DNA from: Hippopus hippopus
Taxonomy: Eukaryota; Mollusca; Bivalvia; Cardiida; Cardiidae
Reading direction: 5' to 3'
Assembly: GCA_946811185.2 (NCBI GenBank)
Contig: OX328102.1
Span: 12,153,194-12,217,193, forward strand
DNA: 64,000 nt
The notes beneath the pieces were generated by a model that saw only the letters and a list, made by a program, of their open reading frames with translations, did no database searches and was not told the DNA's origin. The translations under genes and the position numbers were made by a program. Positions 13,801 through 25,800 of the stretch are shown piece after piece; position 1 is the first letter of the stretch; every line of letters starts with the position of its first letter.

Positions 13801-16800
13801 CCTTAAGTAGTAAGTGTCGTGGCTTTTACAATTTGGGTGACTGTATCCTTTACCAAACAATCCAAAGTTTTAAGACCCATATTAAGAGGGCATTTGGAAA
13901 CATTGTGTTTTTCTCACTGAAACAGGACTTACCAAATGGCCTATCAATTGATAAACTGAAATCAGTCGGCTGGAATAAACTAACGGCATTGACATAATCC
14001 TTATTACTTCACAAAGCAGTTTCATTAGCACCTGAACATTATAAACTTCAAGGAACATCAAAAATTGTCAACTCAGTAGGAAGAACTGTAAGAAAGACAA
14101 AGTATCAAAGATCAGTTTCCCTTTTAATTGTGAATTCTATTTAATGTCTAAATGTATCATAATCGGAGGTAAAATCGACAGTCGGCATTGAATACAGCCA
14201 GTTTCTCACACGGTGATTGCTTCGCTGCTGGCACCAACTAAAACCTGAATGACAACGTTATCATCGTCATCTGAAAATCCTATGTCGTTTTACCTTTATT
14301 TATGCCCCCTCCCCCTTCAGAAAATGTAACAACCCTGGGACATTAAAAGAGAGACTACAGTTTTGGTGATATTTGTTGTATTTTTTTCAGCCAAGACCAA
14401 ATTAGGAAATCCAATATTGATTACAGAGGTGAAAAAAGGGAGTGTGGCTTATAGGTAAGCCTATTGTCCATTTTAACTCTGTACTAAATGGTTCCATATT
14501 TTAATGAACCTGGATAAGAATCCTTTTGAAAACATCGTGGAAAAGGGAGAAAACACTGGTAACCAGCACTTTCTCTTTCTTCCACAATGTTTTATATCCT
14601 TTCAAAGAAAAATTTCCTTATCTGAACATTTAATTATGCCTCCCTTCAACGAAGTGGGGGTATATTGCTTTGCTAATGTCGGTCGGTAGACCTTACCTTG
14701 TCCGGATGATAACTAGACACAGAATTGACCTAGGTTCGTCAAATTTGGCACAGACATGCATCTCGGAGTGTAGATGATCCCTATTGATTTTGAGGTCAAT
14801 CAGTCAAAGGTCAAGGTCACAGTGACCGTCAGCATGTTGATATATAGACCAAACCTTGTCCGGATGATAACTAGACACAGAATTGACCTAGGTTCGTCAA
14901 ATTTGGCACAGACATGCGTCTCAGAGTGTAGATGATCCCTATTGATTTTGAGGTCAATCGGTCAAAGGTCAAGGTCAGAGTGACCGTCAACATGTTGATA
15001 TATAGACCAAACCTTGTCCGGATGATAACTAGACACAGAATTGACCTAAGTTCGTCAAATTTGGCACAGACATTTGTCTCAGAGTGTAGATGATCCCTAT
15101 TGATTTTGAGGTCAATCAGTCAAAGGTCAAGGTCACAGTGACGTCAACATGTTGATATATAGACCATACCTTGTCCACATGATAACTAGACACAGAATTG
15201 ACCTAAGTTCGTCAAATTTGGCACAGACATGCGTCTTGGAGTGCAGATGATCCCTATCGATTTTGAGATTAATCCTTCAAAGGTCAAGGTCACAGTGGCC
15301 TTCAACTTAATGATATATAGACCAAACCATGTCCAGATAATAACTAGACACAGAATTGACATAGGTTCTTTAAATTCTGTACAGATATTCACTCGGAGTG
15401 TAAATGACCCCTTTCGATTTTGAGATTAATCCATCACAGGTCAAGGTCATAGTGGCCTTCAACTTAATGATATATAGACTAAACCTTGTCCAGATGATAA
15501 CTAGACACAGAATTGACCTAGGTTATTCAAATTCTGTACAGACATTCATCTTGGAGTGTAAATGATCCCTATCGATTTTAAGGTTAATTTAATCCGTGAA
15601 AGGTCAAGGTCACAGTGACCACCAGATGATTCAGGGCCCGTGCTGCCGTTCACCACTTGAGCCATTTGCTCAAAAAAAATTAAAGTGTCTTAAAAATCAT
15701 CACATGTGGCTCAACTTGTGGCTGCAACATTTTATTCGCGTATTATTGGGGACATAGTAAGCATCGAAGTCGACTGGAAAAAAGCAGAAGTGAATGCGCA
15801 TGCCGAAAAGAAAATCGATAACCCAGTCTGTGTATCGGCGACTGTTTACAATCTTCTATGTATACACACGGCGGTTTGTATAATTATGCAATCTGTTGAC
15901 AGATTATCACGTTTAACAATTGAAGTGGGGTATAAATCAAAAAGATGACATCGATATTTCCCAATCAATTCTTTTGATATCAGTTTATGAACTGTGCCAC
16001 TTCCTGTATTCATGTGGCAGTAGGGGGGCATGACTGTTTTACAAACAGACATCTTGTTCGTAAGAATATGCTTTTGTGCATAGTGGAGATCAAAATCGGG
16101 TTGCACAGAACATTTAACCAGACCTCTTGATCTACACTCACTGATGAGAAATTCTTACAAAAAACATTATTTCAAATATTACATTATTCCTTATTATTGG
16201 AACTTTGGTTTATTTTTGTTTTTTGACTCACATTCGTACATCCTTTTCTTTCCTTTAATTACTTCTTTTTTAAGCGCTAAATGACCCTAGATGTTGATGC
16301 ACCATAAAACACCATTCATTCATTCATTCATTGGTTTATTGTCTATTGACGTATTCCATTCACCTGTTCTGGCACGATGTTCTGTGTTCTGGAATGCTGT
16401 TCTGGAATGTGCAAATGGAATATTTCAGAACACAAACACTGTTCTGGAATAATGTTCTGAAAGCATTTTTGGAACATTGTTCTAAATAATACCGAAATGA
16501 ATGTACATTGCCTTGATGGCTGTTGCAAGAGCTACTGTCTTAGCTATGCTAGTGCAGGATATGATTTGCTGCAGAGAGGGAGTAGAGATTGACACTGACG
16601 AGTCTACAATGCTCCTATTTATGGCGTTCATATTGTAAAAAAGACAATCGCAAGTTTCGCCATGAAGAACTGTCCGTCTTTCAGCCATCTTGTATCACCT
16701 AGCAACCGTTCAGCAGGTGCGCTGCACCTCGATTGAATTAGAACAGTCAGAACATGTTCTGAAGAACATAGCACAGTGTTCCGAAATACTCCATTCACCT

Positions 16801-19800
16801 AGAACATGTTCCGAGTGTTCAGAACAGTGAAAGGAATACGCCCCAAATGTTTGCCATATTGAACTTCATGCTTTCAAGGGAAATCACTCATGTAACATTT
16901 TTTTTGTCTCCCTTTTGTCATTGGATGGAGACAAGGAACAAAAAAGATAAAATGCTTTTTCAGTTGCACAGTCTTTGGTAAATCATCTTCTCAAAACGCA
17001 CAGATTAGAATTCCATTGATACTTGGCATGAAAAGTCCTGATTTTTTTTTAAAGATTGTCTTTTGGATTTGGCCTGGTTTGTCAAAGGAAGTTTCTTATG
17101 AATGAGCCATGCTCTGTGAAAAGGGGGGTTTATTGCATCTGGAAAACATGTCAACCCAGGTCAGCCTGTGCAGTCTGCACAGTCACCTTTTGGCAAATAG
17201 TCTGCATGTCCAAGGACCATTCTACCTTAGGATTCAGTCAGGTGTTTGACAAAATGGATTTTATAGATCGATTATTATGTGATAATTTACTTGGTATAAT
17301 GGATCATGGAGATGCTTCAAACCCCTGTGTACATGAGCAAGGCTCAAATACTTTTCTATCCAAATTACTGCTCTGTTTCTGTCTATTAGAGCAATACAAT
17401 CTATCTTCTGTTTAGTGCTTTAGGATTAATTATCCTAATACCTCAATTGTAGAAATTTTTTATATCTAAAAACTAAGCCATTTGTTTTTCATTTTAGATG
17501 TGGTTCTATACAACCTGGAGACAAACTGATGTCTATCAATGATGTGCGGACAGAAAATCTCAGTATAGATGAGGTTATTGATCTCCTAAAGTCTGAGGAA
17601 GAAATCTTAAAGCTTAAACTTAGACGGGATGATCCCTGTACAGGTATCAACTGCTTACATTCATAACTAAACTGTTTTGTAGTGTGTGTCTCTGTTCATG
17701 TATCCATCAAAAAAGAACAAAAAAAGAAAATCGCAAAAGAAAATATTTTTTTTTTTGTTACACATTGAATGAGGGTTGTCCAAAAACTAATCACATTTTT
17801 TGTTCAAAATAGTGTTTCATTTAAGGAATGAAGAGAATTTTTTTGTTTACATGGATGTATGAAAAAAAACACCTAATCACACTGTATAAAACCGCGATTT
17901 CATACGAAAGTGTGATTAGGATTTTTTTTTTTTTTTTTTTCATTCCTCCATGAAAACAAATAAATTCTCTTCATTCCTTATAATTCAATATCATAGACAA
18001 CAAATATATACTGAAATAATAGTAACAGCTTTTTTTTTTGTAAATCCAATATTGCATATTTATTTAATGCCCATTTCATTGATATTTCATAGCGCAGTAA
18101 AACTGCTTGTTCATGGCATAAAAATGTGTAATTCATGATGTCATTATAGCATTGAACATTTGCAGATTTAGGAGATCTATTATTAGAAGTTTGATACGCT
18201 AGAAGTAAGTTGAAATTAAGATAATTAGAACCCAGCAAAGTGACAATTAGTTAAAGTTCTCTCTTTGAATTTACTGTGGGATATTTTTTCAATATTCGAA
18301 GAAAAACTTAGCTAGCACTTGAACTTCGGACGTGATATAAAATTAGAAAGAAAAACATTATGAAATATGGCATACATGTTTATTATTAGTTTGACAGCAA
18401 AAGTAGTTCCGGTGCTGCAGGAATTTTTTTTTTCCATGGAGCTATGAAAAAAAAAATTCAGCCAATCAGAACTCGCCAATGTTGATGAAAATAACTAATA
18501 TTGAACTATAAATGAATGAATGACAGGCTTTTATGTCAATAAAATTGTTGATTTCGTAATGAATACCAGTATGGTAAGATATGTATAAAAAAGATAAAGA
18601 ATATTTTAAAGCATGAGGAAAAGGGTCACAGTTTAGCAATACAAATGATTTTAATGTGACAATACAAAGTCAAAAGACAATGTTCAATATTTTTCAACCT
18701 ATTCTCACCTAGCACAAACTTTGAAGTCTTTTGTCAGTATGTCAGATGATGTTGAGTTTCTATTGCCAACAATTAATGCCATTCTTGCCTGCCATTAACC
18801 TCTCTATAACTCTTTACCAAACAACAAAATTTTATATTTGTCCAAATGACAGCATTTGTAGCCGCCAAGTTGAATGTTGCTCAAATGGTAAGATTTGTCC
18901 TTGGAAGGGTAGAAAACATTGTGAGGAAAGGAGAAAATGTTGGTTACTAGCATCCCTCGTTTCCAACAATGTTTTCAAAAGCCTTCTTCACCAGGTTCAT
19001 AATAACAAATGATTGTTTGGTAAAGAATTGTAAGAATGATGGTCTCTGTCCCGGCTTTCATGGTATCTCAACATATTCAAGGCCTTCTGAAGCCAGAACA
19101 GTACTGTCTGTCAAACTGATTCTTCCTTTTGAAAAATACATGTGCCACTTATATACAAAGTGCCACTTTTATACAAAGTGCCACTTTTATACAAAAGTTT
19201 TGGAAACATGTGTAAAGTTTTTCAAATGCTCAACTAGTTGTTCAGTCCATTTTTCTGCTTGCATACAGAATTTTATAAATTCATGCTGCTCCATCTGTAC
19301 ATTAGACCTCACTTTTTCAGGCTTGTCAAATATCATAAATGTGATAAAACGGTTATGTTTCAGAAATGTTTTCGAAGCTTTCAAATGCAAGTTTTACCAA
19401 TTGAGTCACATTTAATTTGTCTTTAGATGCTTTCAATTTGATCAAGCTTAAAATTTTATCTTCTGGTAAAGAGTTAACCCTTTGTCACACAATCCAGAGT
19501 TCTAACAGCATTTTCTCCTTTTTCCACAATTTTTCCATTCTTTTATTCACAACTTCCATCGTTTGAGCCACATTTAATTTGTCATCTGCAAATGCTTTGA
19601 CATTGAGCCAGTCTAAAATTTTGTCGTTTGTTGAAGAGTTAACTAACACATGTGAATTTAGAGGAGAAATTTTGTGCTGCAAACAAACAAATTTCTTTGC
19701 TTGCCACAATGTTTTCGTAAGTTATCTGCTGCAAGGAAAAGAAAAAAATCATAAATGAATAATATGTTTTAAATTACAGATGAGTCAGGGGCTGAGTGTA

Positions 19801-22800
19801 TATCCTACACTGTAGAGTTACAGAGGAATGGAGGACCGTTAGGGATCACTATTATAGGAACAGATGACCCTATTGATCCCATTGTAATTTCTAGTCTTGC
19901 TGAGGGAGGTCTTGCTTCTAGGTAGTATGGTCCCTTTTCCTGTTTACCAAAAATTATGGGGTTTTATAGATCCTGAGGAAGAAAGTGCTGATAACCAGTA
20001 TTTTCTCCTTGTACCACAATATTTTCTACCCTTTCTGATACAAATAATATAATTTGTGACACATTTTTTTGTTGTCTGGAACAGCTTTCAATTTTGACCA
20101 GTCAAAAATTTTTTCATGTAGTGAAGAGTTAATTGAATAGAATATGGGACATCTGTGTTAAACAGCCAACTGGGACGAACCACTTAACTCGGTTGGTAAT
20201 GTACATGGCTTTAAACCATGAGAGTTGCCTGTTTTATATGCCAGTGTTGCCAATTTCTTTCTGAGGATCGATGATAGTAATTTCATCAGGATTTATTCCT
20301 CTCTCATTGCTGAGGGATATTGTGCAAAGTGCTGGCAAAGGAAACTCAAGGAATGAATGGAGAGTTACACTGGCTGCAGCAGTGTAACTGGAATAATGTT
20401 GAAAATACCACACAAAGTTATGCAGCCAGCTACCTGTTTTTTGCAGTTGATAACAATTACTTTGGATGGTGCTTATCACTAAATGTTCTTTTGCCTTTGA
20501 GGGCATTATAAATCAAGATCGAATTGTACAAAATGTACAGTCTGGTCTTTGGTCTATGCTGTTCCCTTATATAAGACATTCTTGACTAGAACAACTTTGA
20601 AATTGCAATTTTTATGGTTCGTAAAACAAACCTGTGTTTTAATCATCATGAGGAAGAAGACTTACGAAAACATAATGGGGAAAAAGAGAAAATGCTGGGC
20701 ACCAGTATTTTCTCCTTTTTCCACAATGTTTTCTAACCTTTCAATCACAGATCCTACTATATTAGCCACATTTAACTTTCCAATGTTCTCAATTTGGAGG
20801 AGCCTGAAAATCTTTTCATTTGTTTAAGAGTTACTTCTAGACTGAAAATGTGCAGCCTGGGTCCACATTCACCAACCATTCTTAAGAACATTCTTTGTGT
20901 TATTCTCTAAGATTTTCAAAACATGAAAGGTAACCAAATTGTTTAGCCGATTAGAAGTTGTGTTACTTTTAAATTTAAAAAATTCTGGAGAATTAGATTA
21001 ATAATATTGGTGGATACAGGCCCTGATCTTCAATCTACAGAGTTTGCTTTGCTGATACATTCTGGGCCAGAGAAACTTTGAAATTTACAATTGTTTGGGT
21101 GTTATTTTTAGACAGAAAATGTCTGTTAGGTTTCTTTGGCCTTTTAAGTAAGTTTTTGGACAAGTTCGATGACTGTATTCCCATTCCTGTGCTTGTAGAA
21201 CTGGGGCTATTAGAGTTGGAGACAAGTTACTTGCCATTAACGGAGTGTCAACAGTGAGCAAAACTCTGACAGAAGCGACAGCTATGTTACAGAATGCAGG
21301 AGAACTCGTTACTCTGAAAATTGCCAGACCTGATAAACAAAGTAGGTCGGAGTGTACTGTGTATGGTCATGTGTCCTGTTAAGAAGGGAGGAAAGATTGC
21401 TTTGTATTTTAGTCATGCTCTCTGAAAAGGGGGTTGATGGCATTTGCAAAAAGTAATAACCCTGGTCAGCCTGCACAGTCGGCGCAGGCTGACCTTGGTA
21501 GAAACTTTTGCTATTGGTCAACTTTCTGCATGGCAAAAGACTAGTCTTCCTCATGAGTCATGTTCAACAACATTGATTTTATGGATCCGTAGTTAATAGT
21601 ATGACTTGCTTGATATAATGCAACTTAGAGATGATTTAAAACACCCAATTACCCAAGTGCCACTCATACTTGGGATGGATGGATAGCTTGTTAGTATAAC
21701 AAACCGTATCTAAATAAGCAAAGCCAGGTAGCTGAGTCAGTAAGGCACAGGGCTTAAAACCAGAGAGTTGCTAGTTTAAATCCTTTGGCTTTGGAAGAAT
21801 GTTGTGCCAAGTATTGGTGAAAGAAACTGCAGGAAAGGGTGGGTAGGTGCACTGGCTCCTACAGTATAACTGAAATAGCTTCTAAAATGGCTAAACACTA
21901 TACAAAGAAAATATCTGGATAATAAGTAGGTACTGATGTGGCCAAGGTTTCTTCAATCATAGGAAAATCTTATATCATAAAAAGTGAATTCAGATTTGCC
22001 TTTATTGAAAGCATTGGCAAATGTGGTTCAACTGATGGTATTTCAAAGAGGAGTAATTCTACAGCAACAGATGTTGACGTTGTTGACCAGACAATGCCAA
22101 ATTTTAGCAAACCTAAGGTTGAAGGCTTTTGAGAATATTGTGAGAAAAGGAAAAAATGCTGGTAGTCCCTAATGTTACTTTTTTTTTTTTTTTGAATTGT
22201 CATCATTTGAGTCACTTCTAATTTGTCATTTGCAAATGCTTTCAATTTTGACAAGTTTGCAATATTGTCGTCTGGTAAGGAGTATAATTTTATGAGTCTG
22301 ACAAGCAGTTTTGCTCCTTGGTAAGATGCCATTGATAGCAAATATGTCAATCTGTATCTTAACTCTTTAAAGTCCCAAATAAACCGATCAGATGTCTTCA
22401 TCCTAGACATACATCCCAAATAACCCGAATTTCATGGTTGCATTTGTCTACAGTGTTTCAGCAAAGAGGACAGTATAGATCAAAGATCAGGATGCGGCCT
22501 GATTTTGATCTACACTGGCTGCAAAGGCAACTATAGGTTTGAAAGGCGCTTTAAGGGTTAATAAATCTAAAGGTCAAAAGTCCAAAATGTCTATAAAGGA
22601 AAATTGCAATTCTTGAAAAGTAGATCATAAAATTTTGTTTATCTCCTATTTAATTTATACTTATTTTTCTTTCAATATTGTAGAAGTTCCGCCTCAGAAC
22701 ACCAGCCATAAAAGTAATGTAAGTATAACACTTGAAAAGTTTTTTTGGAAGTTCACCCATTTAAGTTTGTACCAGGGGACAACTTTTGGACATGTCCAAA

Positions 22801-25800
22801 TTGAAAGTGCTAGCAGACAACAAACCAAATGTACCTCATGATAAGATTTGTGTCCGAAAGAGTAGGAAAACATTTATGACAGTGGAGAAAATGCTGATCA
22901 GCAGAATTTTCTCCCAATTCTCACAAAGCTTTCAATGGCTTTCAATGGCCTTTTTTCGAGTCCTGTATTTTAATGACCCTGAAGAATAAGGCTTTTGAAA
23001 ACTTTGTGATAGAAGGAGAAAATGCTGGTAACCAGCATTATCTCCTTTTCCCACAATATTTTCTATTCTATATAAGACATAAATTATCATTTGAACTACA
23101 TTTATTTGTCGTATGCAAATGCTTTCTATTTGGTGGAGTCCAACATTTTGTCGTTTGGTAAAGAGTTAAAGAATGAGACTGTTTAGTAAAGGGTTAACTC
23201 ATTACCTGAAGGACAATTTTTACATTCCTTCAAATTGAAGACTTTTGGAGAGATTTAGATAAAGTGTATTCATATGAACACTTTAAGAAATGACCAGATT
23301 TTTGGCTTGTCTGTTTTGAAAACACTTAAAGATACAAAATAAAATGTGGCTTATATGATGGGATTTGTGTCTGAAAGAATGGGAAATACTGTGGGACAAG
23401 GAGAAAATGCAGGTTACTGGCAATTTCTCCTTATCCAACAAGGTTTTTTATTTGTCATCTGCAAATTAAAAGCATTTGCAGACAATAAATAGAATGTGGC
23501 TCATGTTTGTCTTGTGGTTGGGTAAAAAACAGAAAATGCTGGTAACCAGCATTTGCTTCTGTTCCCACAAAGTTTTCAAAAGCCATCTCCCTCAAGGCTG
23601 ATAAAGCTTTGCACTTTGCATGTGATAAAGAGTTAAGATGAATTATTGTATTCCTTAGTTGTGAATTTTTAGCTGCACTGGCGGAAGGCCAGCGGGCTTA
23701 TGTCATGGCCCAGGGTCTGTCATGCGTCCATCTGTGCATTAACTTTTATTTCAAACATCTACTTCTCTGAAACCACCCATCCAATTTTGTTGAAACTTCA
23801 CAGAAATGATCCTGCCATGGTCCTCTTCAGAATTTCTGGAAAGAATTTGATTCCTTCAAAAACTCTGGTTGCCATGGCAACAAAACTGAAAAATATTGAA
23901 AATTTTCTTGTCTGAAACTACAAGGCCTAGGGCTACCAAATTTGGCATGTAGCTTCATCTAGTGGACCTCTACCAGGTTTCTTAAAATTATAGCTCTGAG
24001 GTCAAATTTGGCCCACCCAGGGGGTCACAAGTTTTATATGGGCTTATATAGGGAAAACTTTAAAATTCTTCTGGTACCTAGCCATGGGGCCTAGGGCTAC
24101 CAAATTTGGCATGTAGCTTTATCAAGTGGGCATCTGCCAGTAGTGCCCAAATTATAGCCCTGAGGTCAAATTTGGCCCCACCCCGGGGGTCACAAATTTT
24201 ACATGGGCTTATATTGGGAAAACTTTAAAAATCTTCTCGTACCTAGCCATAAGGCCTAGGGCTACCAAATTTGGCATGTAGCTTTATCAAGTGGGCATCT
24301 ACCAAGAGTGTCCAAATTATAGCCCTGGGGTCAAATTTGGCCCCGCCATGGGGGTCACAAGTTTTACATAGGCTTATATAGGGAAAAGTCTAAAAATCTT
24401 CTCGTACCTAGTCATAAGGCCTAGGGCTACCAAATTTGGCATGTAGCTTTATCTAGTGAGGGTCTACCCAGGGTGCCCAAATTATAGCCTTTGGGTCAAA
24501 TTTGGCCCCGCCCTGGGGGTCACAAATATAACTATGGCTTATGCATGGAAAACTTTAAAAATCTACTCGTACCTAGCCATAAGGCCTAGGGCTACCAAAT
24601 TTTGCATGTAGCTTTATCTAGTGGGCCTCTACCAAGAGGAGAGTTTAAAGTCAGTTAACCAAGTATTGTAATGTTTGGCTTGTAGTGTTTTGACTTATGA
24701 GCCAGTGGAGCAATACAGGGCCATCATGGCCCTCTTGTTTGTGTATTATACAGGTTGCTGTGTCCAAAAAAAGGGGGAAAAACATGAGAAAAAAAAGCTA
24801 TTGCAATGATATGATTGAAATACTACTGAAAGTTTCATGACGATTGAAATGCTGTTGGAAGTGGCATAAAAACCTCCATTTATGCAGAGGCAGGACAGAT
24901 AAATGTCTGTGTTGTTTTCTTCATTCTTTATTGAATAGAATACTGTGTATATATTCATAAAAGAACCACCAACATCATGGTGTGAATACTGGGTAAGGTT
25001 TCCAGGAAGCAATCACTGAGTGTGATTATTGTAAGTTGTAAGAACTTAGTTCACAATAAATGTGAAATAAATGATATGAAACTAAAACTATCCCAAGTTT
25101 TAACAATCCAGGGAAAAGAGGCTTTGAAAACATTGAGAGAATAGAAAAAAATGGTGGTAACCAGCATTTTCTCCCTTTGCCAGAATTTTTTCTATGCTTT
25201 TAAAGCCAAATCCGGTCATTTAAGTCACATTATATTTGTCATCTGCAAATGCTTTCCAATTTAAACAATTCAAAAATCTTGTCCTCTAATAGAAAGTTAA
25301 ACATCTATAATAATATTCCATAGAGGAAATTTAAAACTGGCAGATTCCTTAAATAATATGCTCTATTCTTTCAGTCTGAGAAAGAGGAGACATGTAAATC
25401 TAACACACCAGTACGCAGTATTGACAGCGCTTTAGAATCATGGGATAGCTCAGGGCCAGATATCAACCCCTCTAGTCAGAATAGAACACACTCTGTGTCA
25501 GTACCTAAAACCAGACCTCAGAATGTTAGTGTATTAAAGGGGCGGGACAACAAGAAACGTAAGTCCCACCCTTATTCTTCTGATTCAACAGACACTGGAG
25601 ATGACTTTGGGAAAAAAATGTCAGAGTTGAGAATATCAGACGAGGCGTGGGAAGGTGATCAAGAGAGTAGTAAAAGTGACGAATCTAGTCCTGAAGATGA
25701 TTGGTCGAAGGCATTTAAAAACTTTGAAGTGCAGTCAAACATGTTGGAACAGATAGCCAGTACATCAAAACAGCATAGTACTGGAAGTTTAGATAGAAAA

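Noticed and set aside
13810..13997. Continuation of GRIP exon e into the downstream open frame
   Set aside because: Family similarity stops at 13809, a strong gtaagt donor is present, and the following frame runs into an M1 fragment.
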